From an uncultured Brachyspira sp. (lineage in GTDB: Bacteria > Spirochaetota > Brachyspiria > Brachyspirales > Brachyspiraceae), in assembly GCF_944390595.1 (NCBI RefSeq), contig NZ_CALXRN010000067.1, forward strand, positions 1-54,227: a DNA stretch of 54,227 nt, in the 5' to 3' direction. This document shows, piece by piece, positions 35,187 to 45,290 of the stretch (positions are counted from its first letter, which is position 1; every line of letters begins with the position of its first letter). A program made the position numbers and the translations under genes. The notes beneath the pieces were generated by a model, which saw only the letters and a list, made by a program, of their open reading frames with translations, was not told the origin of the DNA and made no database searches.

Positions 35187-36101
35187 ATGGTATATAACAG
35201 TATTCTTGATTTGATAGGAAACACTCCTATTGTAAGATTGAAAAATATAGAATCACAATTTAATTTAGGCAGTAAAATAGAACTTTATGGAAAAGTAGAA
35301 AAAGTCAACCCTGCTGGTTCTATAAAAGATAGAGCAGTTAAGCAAATAATAACAGATTTGTTCAAAGATGGTAAATTAAAAGCCGGAGATACAATAATAG
35401 AGCCTACATCAGGCAATACAGGCATAGCTATGGCGGCTATAGGAAGATATTTAAAATTAAATGTTATAATAGTGATGCCTTCTTCTATGTCTGAAGAGAG
35501 AAGAAAACTAATAAGAGATTACGGGGCTAAATTAGAATTAGTTGATGGAGGAATGGATGCTGCTGTAGAAAGAGCTGAGCAATTAAATAAAAAAATTCCA
35601 AATTCTATTATTCCTGGACAATTTGTAAATGAATCTAATGTTATGGCACATTATATTACAACAGCTGTGGAGATATTTAAAGATATTCCAAATGTGGATT
35701 ATATTTTTTCAGGTATCGGTACTGGAGGCACTATCACTGGAATAGGACAATATGTGAGAGATAACAATAAAAAAACTCAAGTTATAGGAGTTCAGCCAGA
35801 ATCATCACCTATACTTACAAAAGGAAAAACTGGGCCTCATAAAATACAAGGTATAGGTCCTAATTTTGTACCTAAAATTTTAGATTTAGATGTTGTAAAT
35901 GGAATAGTAGATGTATCAGATGATAATGCTATTAATACAGCAAAGGATATATGTTTTTATGAAGGATTATTTGTAGGAATATCATCCGGAGCATGCGTAT
36001 ATGCTGCAATTGATTTTTCTAAAAAATTAAATAGAACAGAAAAAAGTATCAAGCTCCTTTGTATTTTACCGGACACAGGAGAGAGATATTCTTGGAATTA
36101 A
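35187..36101 (+). CDS. cysK: Cysteine synthase (O-acetylserine sulfhydrylase)
   Basis: The 304-residue PLP enzyme makes L-cysteine from O-acetylserine and sulfide. The PLP lysine is in NPAGSIKDRA (about 43-52), the substrate loop is EPTSGNTGIAMA, and GIGTGGTITGIG is the phosphate cradle. I chose the ATG at 35187, where GGAG lies 8-9 nt upstream and the family N-terminus (SILDLIGNTPIVRL) begins. A longer reading from 35100 would add a hydrophobic extension without homology. cysE follows 19 nt later. Confidence 0.93.
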   Translation: MVYNSILDLIGNTPIVRLKNIESQFNLGSKIELYGKVEKVNPAGSIKDRAVKQIITDLFKDGKLKAGDTIIEPTSGNTGIAMAAIGRYLKLNVIIVMPSSMSEERRKLIRDYGAKLELVDGGMDAAVERAEQLNKKIPNSIIPGQFVNESNVMAHYITTAVEIFKDIPNVDYIFSGIGTGGTITGIGQYVRDNNKKTQVIGVQPESSPILTKGKTGPHKIQGIGPNFVPKILDLDVVNGIVDVSDDNAINTAKDICFYEGLFVGISSGACVYAAIDFSKKLNRTEKSIKLLCILPDTGERYSWN

Positions 36102-36120
36102 TTTATTATTGGATACAATT

Positions 36121-36831
36121 ATGAAATTAAAAACTTTTAGTGAATTACCAAATCAAAAATCTATTAAAGAAATGATCAAACTTGTAAGAGATTATGCTTT
36201 TCCAAATTTTTTTAGAGAATCAGAAAATAGAGATATGGTAAAAAAAAGCATAGCAAAACTTTATATGAAAATAGTTACAGATGATTCAGCATTGCTTGAT
36301 TTTATAGAGCAGCTGGATGATATTACATTAAGTTTAGAAAAAGATTTAGAGTTCTTTTTTCAGTCAGATCCGGCATCAAAATCTTATGATGAAATAGTAT
36401 TAACATACCCTGGTTTTAGAGCTATATTTCATTATAGAATAGCACATATATTTTATAATCAAAAAGAATATTTAATAGCAAGAACGATATCTGAATTTGC
36501 ACATTCCAAAACAGGCATAGATATTCACCCTGGTGCATCTATAGGAGACTATTTTTTTATAGATCATGGAACAGGTATTGTTATAGGTGAAACTACAATA
36601 ATAGGACATCATGTTAAAATTTATCAAGGAGTTACATTAGGTGCTTTATCTTTGACTAACGGCAGAAGTTTGGAAGGTAAGAAAAGACATCCTACCGTTT
36701 GCGATTATGTTACTATATATGCTAATGCTTCAATATTTGGAGGAAATACAGTTATAGGGGAAAATGCTATTATAGGTGCTAACTGTATTGTATTGGAATC
36801 AGTTGAAGAAAATAAAAAGGTAACATTATAA
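36121..36831 (+). CDS. cysE: Serine O-acetyltransferase
   Basis: The 236-residue enzyme acetylates serine for the adjacent cysteine synthase. A helical N-terminal half (1-130) precedes the left-handed beta-helix: IDIHPGASIGDYFFIDHGTGIVIGETTIIG, then QGVTLG and KKRHPTV. The active-site His of DHGTG is present. The C-terminus is short (ends ESVEENKKVTL) and lacks the usual Ile-ended tail, so feedback or complex formation with CysK may differ. I chose the ATG at 36121 rather than the TTG at 36109 because of the GGAT just upstream. Confidence 0.88.
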   Translation: MKLKTFSELPNQKSIKEMIKLVRDYAFPNFFRESENRDMVKKSIAKLYMKIVTDDSALLDFIEQLDDITLSLEKDLEFFFQSDPASKSYDEIVLTYPGFRAIFHYRIAHIFYNQKEYLIARTISEFAHSKTGIDIHPGASIGDYFFIDHGTGIVIGETTIIGHHVKIYQGVTLGALSLTNGRSLEGKKRHPTVCDYVTIYANASIFGGNTVIGENAIIGANCIVLESVEENKKVTL

Positions 36832-36880
36832 AAATAGTTTGTTTTAATAATTTATATAATATCTATGTTTTTATATAATA

Positions 36881-37551
36881 TTAGAATTTGGGACCATATC
36901 TGTATCCAAGTTGTATGCCGATATCTACATTTCCAAATGTTTCATCTTTAACTACATTTAGATAGCTGCTTGTTTGCACCAATAACTTCCGAAATCATAT
37001 CCTATATAAAATCCCAAATTAATGGATGAATCTAGGCCGGCAAAGAAATAATAATCAAATGTTCCTCTTATATAAAGTCTTAAGTAATGATCATGGTTTA
37101 TTTCTTTTTCTCCAGTTTCAGGACTATAATATATAGAATTTGGAGTTAATGTAATTTTGTATCCTATATTTAATCCTATTGAGCATGAATAAAAATTGAA
37201 TTTAGGCATTATTCCGAAGTACAAATCATTATCTATAAATTTATATTGTACTTTATCATCATATTTAGAATATTTAGATTCTGTATAACTATATCCTAAT
37301 ACTCCTAATAAACTCACTCCCATTTCCTCTTTTATTTGAAACATATAGCCAAGATTTGCTTCAATACCTCCTTGAAAATTAACTTTACCCTTAGGATTGC
37401 CTTGAACATCTACATTTTTGTGTACTACAGTAATACCCATACCTAAAGGTACATTAATTATAGCTTCAAATCCTCCTTTTATTTCTGAAAATGATGTTTT
37501 ATATGTTGATATTAATAAAATAATAAATATTATATATTTTTTATATTGCAT
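36881..37551 (-). pseudogene. Outer-membrane beta-barrel protein, frameshifted near the C-terminus
   Basis: The open part (37551 to 36958) encodes a signal peptide (to about residue 22) and amphipathic strands (FEAIINVPLGMGITVV, GFYIGYDFG). It then ends in an odd CKQAAI. In the next frame the sequence continues SSYLNVV...GIQLGYRYGPKF and stops at 36881, a typical barrel end with terminal Phe. One missing base near 36975-36985, perhaps one T of the TTGG stretch on the minus strand, explains both. GGAGAG precedes the ATG. It is a recent frameshift, a phase variant or a sequencing error. Confidence 0.7.
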
Positions 37552-37727
37552 TTACTCTCCATTATGTACTTTTAGTTATAATAATATAGTTTTTTTAATA
37601 TAAATATTTACTTTTTATTGAAAAAATAGTATATTAAAGCGTTCAATTTATTTACTATAATATACTTTTTAATATATTACAAGTGCATGATAATTAAAAC
37701 TACAAAAATGCTGGAGATGTCTGAAGT

Positions 37728-39053
37728 ATGAAGAAAAAATGTCTTATTTTGTTGATTTGTTTGGTTATTGGATTGTTAATATTTTCAGTAATTTCATGTT
37801 CTAAGAAGTTAAACCCATTTAATCCTGAAACTGAACCATCTTGGTTTTTGAAGCCTGAAGATCAGATCAAACCTTTTATGCAGGAAACTATAATTTTTAG
37901 GAGTGAGGTAAATAATAATAATGCTGATTCTCCAAAAAAGATATATAGAATACCAGGCATAACGGTTTCGGAAAAAAATACTATAATAGCAGTTGCTGAT
38001 AATAGGAAAGACAGTTATCTTGATGTAGGTTTTGATGGTTCTAAAGCAATAGATATTGTTGTGAGAAGAAGTACAGACGGAGGTATAACTTGGGGTCCTG
38101 AAATAACGATACCTCCTATAGCTTTAGATAATAAAAATGCCCATGGAGATTCATTATTTTTTTCTTGTGCAAATGGAGATTTAGTTGTTTTATGTGCAGC
38201 ATGAGGCGGATATAAGCAAGCTGCAGGTTTTGGAAAATCAAAAATCATGATATCAAGAAGTACAGATGACGGGTTAACTTGGAGTGATTGGGAACTTGCA
38301 AAAGGAGATATAAATAATTTTGGACAAGGTTTATTAAAAGGATATACCAGAGGTTTTGCTGTTTCAGGTACAGGGTCTAGGATTAATAATGGAACTCTAA
38401 TGGGGGCTATGATGATTAATAATGATAATTTTAGCAATCCTGCTGCTGCTGTTATAGTTTCAACTGATAATGGATATAATTGGAAAGTTAGAAGTATAGC
38501 TAAAAGAAAATCGGGTACTCAGGATGAGCCTAAAGTAGTTACTCAATTAAATGATGGTAGAATTTTATTATCTGTACGTTCCGGACCTTATGACGGAGTG
38601 AATAAAAGTAGAGTTTGGTTTAGATCTGCTGCTAATTTAGGTTCTTCTTGGGAAGAGCTTAATCCTGCAGGTAATTTTTATGACGGTGCATGTAATGCTG
38701 AGGGTATTTTGTTTACTTCTACTAAAGAAGGGTATAATAAGAACAGACTTATACATTTAGCATTAGATTCAAATGCAGATAGAAGAAATTTAACATCTTT
38801 TATAAGTTATGATGAAGGGAATAGTTGGAAAAAACTAAGAGTATTAAATTCAGGAAGAGCAGGATATTCTGCATTAGCAAGATTAAAAGACGGTACAATA
38901 ATATCATTAGCTGAAGAACAAGGCGGACATGACTTGCCTTCAAGCTCTAAGGAGCTTTATAATATTGTATTTAGAAGATTTAATTTAAGATGGCTTACAG
39001 CGAATTTACCAGAATCCGATAAAGATTTTTATACCCCTCCTGAAAAGTATTGA
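37728..39053 (+). pseudogene. Sialidase lipoprotein interrupted by an in-frame TGA
   Basis: A single frame of 442 codons is broken only by TGA at 38202-38204 (codon 159). The N-terminus is a lipoprotein signal with lipobox VISC (about Cys24). The sialidase marks are the YRIPGI motif, and four Asp-boxes (STDGGITW, STDDGLTW, STDNGYNW, SYDEGNSW), then EEQGGHD. The TGA falls where family members have a Gly (AAGGG-like), consistent with a GGA-to-TGA change. The second half could start at the ATG 38247 but would lack the signal peptide and first Arg. It probably released sialic acid from host mucin. Confidence 0.85.
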
Positions 39054-39078
39054 TAAGAAGATAGTAATTTAATATTGT

Positions 39079-39109
39079 AAAAACAAAGGAATTTATTTCC
39101 TTTGTTTTT
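39079..39109 (+). terminator. Strong terminator after the sialidase gene
   Basis: Arms 39079-39091 and 39097-39109 form a perfect 13-bp stem around TTTAT, with a T-run in and after the distal arm. It lies 26 nt after the sialidase stop. Confidence 0.9.
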
Positions 39110-39203
39110 TATTTATAAAATATTATTGAAATAATTATCAAAATAATTTACTATTATGTTAATTAAATTATGTTAATTATGTGATTTATTAAAGGATTTT
39201 TTT

Positions 39204-40226
39204 ATGGCTTCAGTTATAACATTTGGTGAAATAATGCTAAGATTATCACCGCCTTCAAATTTAAGATTTGTTCAAACAGATTCTTATGATGCGAGATTCG
39301 GAGGCGGAGAAGCTAATGTATCTTTTGCATTAGCAAATTTTGGAGTAGATACTTCATTTGTAACAAAACTGCCGAGTAATGACATAGGGCAGGCTTGTAT
39401 TAATGAATTAAGAAGATATGGGGTTGATGTTTCCAATATAGTTCTGGGAGGAGATAGAATAGGAATATATTTTTTGGAGAAAGGGGCAAGTCAGAGAGGA
39501 TCCAAAGTTATATATGACAGAGCTAATTCTTCTATATCAAAATCCAGTAAAGAAGATTTTAATTGGGATAAGATTTTTAATAATGCTAAATGGTTTCATT
39601 TGACAGGCATAACTCCGGCACTTGGAAAAAATGTTGCAGAGATTTGTATTGAAGCTTGCAAGAAAGCTAAAGAAAAAGGATTAACTGTAAGTTTAGATTT
39701 AAATTTCAGAAAAAAATTATGGACATCCAAAGAAGCTAATGAGACTATGAGTAAATTAATGCCTTATGTTGATATATGCGTGGCTAATGAAGAAGATGCA
39801 GAAAAAGTTTTTGGTATAAAAGCAAAGGATTCAAATGTTGTAGAGGGAAAATTATCTCATGAGGGATATAAAGATGTTGCCAAAGAGATAATGGATAGAT
39901 TTAATGTAAAAAAAGTTGGTATTACTTTAAGAGGTTCTATTTCAGCAAGCGAGAATTTATGGTCTTGTATGCTTTATAATGGCAGTGAATATTTCTTTTC
40001 AAAAGAGTATTTAATAAAGATAGTTGATAGAGTAGGAGGAGGAGATAGTTTTGCTGCAGGTCTTATATATTCATTTTTGAATGGTAAAGATGACAGAGAA
40101 GCATTAGAGTTTGCTACAGCATCCAGCTGTTTAAAGCATTCTATAGAAGGTGATTTTAATGTTGTGACAGTTGATGAGGTTATGACCGTTTATAATGGAG
40201 ATGCTTCCGGACGCATACAGAGATGA
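39204..40226 (+). CDS. kdgK: 2-dehydro-3-deoxygluconokinase (PfkB family)
   Basis: The 340-residue sugar kinase phosphorylates 2-keto-3-deoxygluconate. The ribokinase-fold landmarks are FGEIMLRLSPP, RFGGGEANVSFALA (31-44), and the catalytic GGGDSFAAGL near 277. The LNFRKKLWTSKEA and PYVDICVANEEDA segments favour KdgK over other PfkB members. AAAGGA precedes the ATG. No aldolase or uronate genes are adjacent, so the pathway is inferred. Confidence 0.85.
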   Translation: MASVITFGEIMLRLSPPSNLRFVQTDSYDARFGGGEANVSFALANFGVDTSFVTKLPSNDIGQACINELRRYGVDVSNIVLGGDRIGIYFLEKGASQRGSKVIYDRANSSISKSSKEDFNWDKIFNNAKWFHLTGITPALGKNVAEICIEACKKAKEKGLTVSLDLNFRKKLWTSKEANETMSKLMPYVDICVANEEDAEKVFGIKAKDSNVVEGKLSHEGYKDVAKEIMDRFNVKKVGITLRGSISASENLWSCMLYNGSEYFFSKEYLIKIVDRVGGGDSFAAGLIYSFLNGKDDREALEFATASSCLKHSIEGDFNVVTVDEVMTVYNGDASGRIQR

Positions 40227-40272
40227 TTAAGTTTATTGCTGTTAATGATAATTATTTATTTGGTGTTGTGAA

Positions 40273-41688
40273 ATGATTTTTAATTTAAATAAAACGTATA
40301 TAAAAGTTTTAAAAAAACAAAATATTTTAATACTTGGTGCTGCTCCAAGAAGCGGAGTTAGTATTTCTAATATTTTATATGATATTAATACTTCTATGAA
40401 TCTTAATATCAAATATGCATTAAGCGATAGTAAAAGTGAAAGCGAGCTTCAGGAAAGTATAAATGCTTTAAAAGATAAAGAGGCAAAGCTTTTTTTTGGA
40501 AATCAGGAATTATCCATTTTAGATAATATTACTCTTATAATAATTTCTCCTGGAGTGCCTCGTACTATTCCTATAGTTGCTGAAGCTCAGAAACGCGGAA
40601 TTAAAGTTATAGGTGAAGTAGAATTTGCATATAATCTTTTACCTAATAGAAATTATATTGCTGTAACAGGTACAGATGGAAAAACCACAACAGTTACTCT
40701 TATCCATAAAATAATAAGTTCTTATAAAAAAGCTAAACTTTTGGGTAATGTAGGAAATACATTTTCTAAAGAAATTGAAAATATAGAGGAAGGTGAAGAT
40801 GTTGTATTAGAACTTTCAAGTTTTCAATTAGAAACTGTTGAAAAATTCCATGCACATATAGGTGTTATATTAAATATAGCGGAAGATCATCTTGATAGAT
40901 ACAGCAATATAGAAGATTATTTTAATGCCAAAAAAAATATAAGTATTAATCAAAATAAAAATGATTTTCTTATACTAAATTATGATAATATATATACGAA
41001 TATCTATTATAATGAACTGATTAATAATTGTAAGATGAAGCTTTTAACATTTTCGTTAAAAAGTAAATTTGCTGATATTTATTATAATGAAGAAGATGAA
41101 TGTATATATTATAATAATGAAAAATTGTTCTCTATAAAAGACAGAAAGATATTAGGCAGACATAATATAGCAAATATACTAGCAGCAGTATTAGTATGTT
41201 TGAAAGATAATATCCCTGTAGATCATATAGAGAACATTGTTAATAATTTTAAAGGCATAGAACATAGATTAGAAGTTGCTGCTGTTATAAATGGTGTTAG
41301 ATATATTAATGATTCTAAAGCTACATCTATGAATGCTGTAACAAGTGCTTTGAAATCTTTTGATAGGAACATCATATTAATAATGGGCGGACGTAATAAA
41401 AATATAGATTTCACTCCTTTAAATAGTCTTCTAGAAAATAGACTTAAAAAACTTATACTTATAGGAGAAGCTGCTGAGGCACTTAATTCTATGCTTCATT
41501 TTGAAAACAAGATTATAATAAAAGATTTTACAGATGCATTTAATTATGCTTCTGCCATATCTATAGATGGTGATACAGTGCTTCTTTCTCCAGGATGTGC
41601 CAGCTTTGATATGTTTAAAAGCTATGAGGAGAGAGGTAGGTATTTTAAAAATTTAGTATATAAACTTGGTAATATTTCTGAAGAATAA
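40273..41688 (+). CDS. murD: UDP-N-acetylmuramoylalanine--D-glutamate ligase MurD
   Basis: The 471-residue cytoplasmic ligase adds D-glutamate to the peptidoglycan precursor. It has the N-terminal Rossmann part with SPGVPR, the P-loop GTDGKTTT (about 134-141), the LELSSFQLE motif, NIAEDHLDRY, the catalytic region RYINDSKATSMNAV, and SPGCASFDMFKSYEERG at the end. It is separated from the ftsW-murG-murC cluster by 26 kb. The ribosome site is weak, and the gene lies 46 nt after kdgK. Confidence 0.95.
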   Translation: MIFNLNKTYIKVLKKQNILILGAAPRSGVSISNILYDINTSMNLNIKYALSDSKSESELQESINALKDKEAKLFFGNQELSILDNITLIIISPGVPRTIPIVAEAQKRGIKVIGEVEFAYNLLPNRNYIAVTGTDGKTTTVTLIHKIISSYKKAKLLGNVGNTFSKEIENIEEGEDVVLELSSFQLETVEKFHAHIGVILNIAEDHLDRYSNIEDYFNAKKNISINQNKNDFLILNYDNIYTNIYYNELINNCKMKLLTFSLKSKFADIYYNEEDECIYYNNEKLFSIKDRKILGRHNIANILAAVLVCLKDNIPVDHIENIVNNFKGIEHRLEVAAVINGVRYINDSKATSMNAVTSALKSFDRNIILIMGGRNKNIDFTPLNSLLENRLKKLILIGEAAEALNSMLHFENKIIIKDFTDAFNYASAISIDGDTVLLSPGCASFDMFKSYEERGRYFKNLVYKLGNISEE

Positions 41689-41780
41689 TATTGAAATTAT
41701 TATATTTTTGTATTTGAATATTTTTAAAAATTGTTATAAAATTATTGACTAATAAAAAATATTTAATGTAAAAATAGAAT

Positions 41781-43604
41781 ATGGCTAGAAGTATTATAAA
41801 CATAGTAAATATATCTAAAAGATTTGTTCACAAGGTTTTGCTTGATAATGTTAATTTGCTTATAGAAGAGAAATCTAAAATAGGCATGATTGGAAGAAAC
41901 GGAGCGGGTAAAACTACTCTTTTGAAAATTCTTATGGGAATTGAAGAGCCTGATGACGGAGAAATAATACTTTCTGATGATGTAAGAATAGGTTATTTAC
42001 GTCAGCAGGGGGATTTTTATGAAAATGAAAAGGTTATAGATTATCTTGTAAGAATTACAGGAAAAGAATCTTGGAAATGTTCTAAAATAGCAAGTAGGTT
42101 TGGTATAGATCATATAAAAGTTAATTATAATTTAGGCAATTTATCGAGCGGTTATAGAATGAGAGTTAAACTTTCTGAGATGATGCTTTATGAGCCTAAT
42201 TTTTTAATACTTGACGAACCTTCAAACTTTTTGGATTTGAATACATTAATAGATTTAGAAAATTTTTTAATGGATTATAATGGCGGATTTTTAATAGTTT
42301 CGCATGATAGGGAATTTCTAAAAACTACTTGTGAAAAAACTATAGAAATGGAAAATGGAAAAATTACATATTTTCCTGGAGATATAGAAGATTATTTTGA
42401 ATATAAAGAAGAAAAAGAATATACAATAAAAAAGTATAATAAAAATATTGAAGAGAGAAAAGCACATTTAGAAAGATTTGTAGAGAGGTTTAGATACAAA
42501 GCTACAAAGGCTAAAGCTGTTCAATCACGTATAAAGCAGATAGAAAAATTAAAGACTATAGAAATAACTCATCCTGCTAAAAATGTAAAAATCAAATTGC
42601 CTGAAGTACCTGAAAAAAAAGGTTTTGCATTGATTTCTGATGATCTTGTAATAGGGTATGGAGATAATATAGTTGCTGAGAGCGGACGTATTGAAATACC
42701 TAGAGGAAGCAGAGTTGCTGTTCTTGGACAGAATGGAGAGGGTAAAACTACATTTTTAAGAACTATAGCAGGAAGGCTTAATCCTATTTCTGGAAGCTAT
42801 AATTATTCTTACGGTATAAAGATAGCATATTTCGGAGAGGATACATATAAAAATGTTACTGCCAATGATACAGTTTTGTCATACTTAAAAAAGAATGCCA
42901 AGCAAGGACTTCTTAGTCAGGAGTTATTAACTCTTTTGGGCAGTTTCTTATTTTCCGGAGATAATGTTAATAAAGATGTTAAAGTTTTAAGCGGAGGAGA
43001 GATGGCAAGACTTTCTCTTCTTTCTGCTATTACTCAATGTGCCGATGTGCTTATATTGGATGAGCCTACAAATCATTTGGATTTTGAAACTGTTGAGGCA
43101 TTAGCATCTTCATTAAGAGATTACGGAGGAACAATATTTTTTACTTCGCATGATAGAACTTTTGCCAGTTTGCTTGCTGATACTATTATAGAAGTAAAGG
43201 ATAAAAAACTTTCTCTTTATCCTTCAAATTATGAGGCTTATGTTTATAGAGTAAGACTTGATGCCTTGGAAGAGGAAGAAAGAGAATTAAAATATCAGGA
43301 GAATAATAAAGAAGTTTTAAGTAAAGATAATAGTTCAAACGCAGATGAAAAAAACAGTTATGAAGAAAGAAAGAAAATAAGAAATAAACTTTCTAAATAT
43401 GAATCTTTGCTTAAAAAACATGAGAAACAGATAGAGGATTATAAAAAGGAAGAGGCTGAAATATTAAAATTTTTTGAAACTTCATTAGGATATGATGATG
43501 AAAAGAGCAGGAGACTTATGGAAGTAAAAAAATTAATAGAAGAAACAGAAAATGAATGGCTTTTAACTAATGAAGAAATAGATAATATAAAGTCTGCATT
43601 ATAA
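41781..43604 (+). CDS. ABC-F family ATPase (ribosome-associated)
   Basis: The 607-residue soluble protein has two ABC domains: Walker A GRNGAGKTT (about 40-48) with signature LSSGYRMRV, and Walker A GQNGEGKTT (about 317-325) with LSGGEMARL. Between them lies the charged ABC-F linker (about 215-265), and the C-terminus (about 535-607) is a coiled coil as in Uup/YdiF. There are no membrane segments. Such proteins act on the ribosome, in translation control or antibiotic protection. No Shine-Dalgarno is visible before the ATG. The downstream gene is 28 nt away. Confidence 0.9.
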   Translation: MARSIINIVNISKRFVHKVLLDNVNLLIEEKSKIGMIGRNGAGKTTLLKILMGIEEPDDGEIILSDDVRIGYLRQQGDFYENEKVIDYLVRITGKESWKCSKIASRFGIDHIKVNYNLGNLSSGYRMRVKLSEMMLYEPNFLILDEPSNFLDLNTLIDLENFLMDYNGGFLIVSHDREFLKTTCEKTIEMENGKITYFPGDIEDYFEYKEEKEYTIKKYNKNIEERKAHLERFVERFRYKATKAKAVQSRIKQIEKLKTIEITHPAKNVKIKLPEVPEKKGFALISDDLVIGYGDNIVAESGRIEIPRGSRVAVLGQNGEGKTTFLRTIAGRLNPISGSYNYSYGIKIAYFGEDTYKNVTANDTVLSYLKKNAKQGLLSQELLTLLGSFLFSGDNVNKDVKVLSGGEMARLSLLSAITQCADVLILDEPTNHLDFETVEALASSLRDYGGTIFFTSHDRTFASLLADTIIEVKDKKLSLYPSNYEAYVYRVRLDALEEEERELKYQENNKEVLSKDNSSNADEKNSYEERKKIRNKLSKYESLLKKHEKQIEDYKKEEAEILKFFETSLGYDDEKSRRLMEVKKLIEETENEWLLTNEEIDNIKSAL

Positions 43605-43632
43605 ATACTTTTATTATAAGGGAGAAAAGTAA

Positions 43633-45213
43633 ATGAGAATTTTTAAAAATGCTAAAATTTATTCTATGGATAAAAATGATAATGTTTATGAAGCTGTTGC
43701 AGTTGATAATGGAAGAATATCTTTTGCAGGAACTAATGAAGAGGTATTAAAAAAATATCCTGAAGCTGAGGAAATAATAGATTTAGAAGGCAGAACAGTT
43801 ATACCGGGATTTAATGACAGCAATGTTAATTTTGTTTCTTATGCACGTTTTAATACTATGCTTGATTTAAGTGAGTGTAAATCTATAAGAGAGGTAATAG
43901 AAATTTCTAGAGAAGCAGAAAGATATAATGATTGGGTTATAGGAAGGGGTTGGAATCAGGATTATTTTGAAGAGAAGAGAATGCTTAATAAATATGATTT
44001 GGATAATATTTCTAGTGAATATCCTGTTGCTTTTAGAAGATGCTGCGGTGAGATGATAGCTGCAAACAGCAAAGCTCTTGAAATATGCGGAATTACAAAA
44101 GATATGCAAAGCGATACTATAGATTTTGAGAATGGATTAATAAGCTCAAAATCTATGGCTTTGATTTTGGCTAAGATTAAATCATTTGAAATTGATACAT
44201 TAAAATCTTTAATATTAGATACTCAGGAAGTTTTTTTCAAAATGGGTATTACTTCTGTTCAGGCAGATGATTTAAGAAGCTTGCCGGATTTAGATTATAG
44301 AAAAATTATAGATGCTTATCAAAAACTACATAGAGAAAAGAAATTAAAAATAAGAGTTTGCGAACAGGCTCAGTTTGTTAATAAAGAAGATATTGATGAT
44401 TTTAGACAGTATTATTATTATCAATATATAGATGATGACAGATTTAAAGTGGGACATATTAAATTTATAATAGACGGGGGTATAGGTTCAAGAACTGCAC
44501 TTTTGAAAGAAGATTATAAAGATTCTAAAGGCTTCAGAGGTGTTACTCAATATAAGCAGGATGAACTTGATGAATTAGTTGAATATGCAAATAGTTTAGA
44601 TTATTCTCTTGCAATACAGGCTACAGGAGACGGAGCTATTGAGATGGCTTTAAATGCAATAGACAAAATAAAGGATACCAAAGATTTTAAATATAGAAGA
44701 AATGGTTTGGTGCATTGTCAGATTACAGATAAAGAGTTATTGGAAAGAATGAAAGAATTGAATGTAGGGATATATTATCAGCCTGTGTTCTTAAATTATG
44801 ATATGCATGTGGTTGAAGATAGAGTAGGACATGATAAGGCTGCTGCAAGCTATGCTTATAAAACAGCTATGGATATAGGGGTTAATATTGGTTTTGGTTC
44901 AGCCGGACCTATTGACAGTATTAATGTTATGGAAGGTATACATTGTGCAGTTAATAGAGAAGATTTAAAAGGATGGCCTCATGGCGGATGGATGCCTCAG
45001 GAAAAACTTACAGTGAAAGAAGCAGTTTATTTATATACTATGGGAAGTGCTTATATGTCTTTTGAAGATGGTATTAAAGGAAGCATTGAAGAAGATAAAC
45101 TTGCTGATTTTATAGTTTTGGATAGAGATATATTTGAAGTTGATACTAAAGAGATAAAAGATATCAAAGTATTAAAGACTATAATTGATGGTGATATAGT
45201 TTATAGTGCCTAA
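43633..45213 (+). CDS. YtcJ-like amidohydrolase lacking most metal ligands
   Basis: The 526-residue protein follows the YtcJ-type amidohydrolase template throughout: VIPGFNDSNVNF (57-67), HIKFIIDGGIGSRTALL (275-291), LVHCQ (359-363), and a GSAGP...AVNRED segment (422-438). Three metal-site features are altered: the HxH of PGFxDxHxH is N64-V-N66, the His of HAxGD is Gln329, and the Asp of GSDxP is Ala424. Lys277 and His361 remain. It is probably a pseudoenzyme, or one with a different metal use. GGGAGAAAAG precedes the ATG; it follows the ABC-F gene by 28 nt. Confidence 0.82.
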   Translation: MRIFKNAKIYSMDKNDNVYEAVAVDNGRISFAGTNEEVLKKYPEAEEIIDLEGRTVIPGFNDSNVNFVSYARFNTMLDLSECKSIREVIEISREAERYNDWVIGRGWNQDYFEEKRMLNKYDLDNISSEYPVAFRRCCGEMIAANSKALEICGITKDMQSDTIDFENGLISSKSMALILAKIKSFEIDTLKSLILDTQEVFFKMGITSVQADDLRSLPDLDYRKIIDAYQKLHREKKLKIRVCEQAQFVNKEDIDDFRQYYYYQYIDDDRFKVGHIKFIIDGGIGSRTALLKEDYKDSKGFRGVTQYKQDELDELVEYANSLDYSLAIQATGDGAIEMALNAIDKIKDTKDFKYRRNGLVHCQITDKELLERMKELNVGIYYQPVFLNYDMHVVEDRVGHDKAAASYAYKTAMDIGVNIGFGSAGPIDSINVMEGIHCAVNREDLKGWPHGGWMPQEKLTVKEAVYLYTMGSAYMSFEDGIKGSIEEDKLADFIVLDRDIFEVDTKEIKDIKVLKTIIDGDIVYSA

Positions 45214-45232
45214 TAATTAATTTGATATGATG

Positions 45233-45258
45233 AAGGATTTGGATTTTTCCAGATCCTT
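45233..45258 (+). terminator. Terminator after the amidohydrolase-like gene
   Basis: AAGGATTTGG (45233-45242) pairs with CCAGATCCTT (45249-45258), with one G-U pair, and is followed by TTTTATTTTG. It lies 19 nt after the stop and faces the convergent cdsA end. Confidence 0.85.
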
Positions 45259-45290
45259 TTTTATTTTGTTAATATAAAACAAATCAAAAA

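Noticed and set aside
36958-36990. Programmed ribosomal frameshift in the outer-membrane protein
   Set aside because: I see no slippery heptamer with a following structure at the break, so a one-base loss is the simpler reading.
38202-38204. TGA in the sialidase gene as a selenocysteine codon
   Set aside because: The residue expected here is Gly, not a redox Cys, and no stem-loop following the TGA was evident. A nonsense change or sequencing error is simpler.
41744-41780. Leaderless start for the ABC-F gene
   Set aside because: TTGACT at 41745 has no -10 element at an acceptable spacing before the ATG, so the weak ribosome site is left unexplained.
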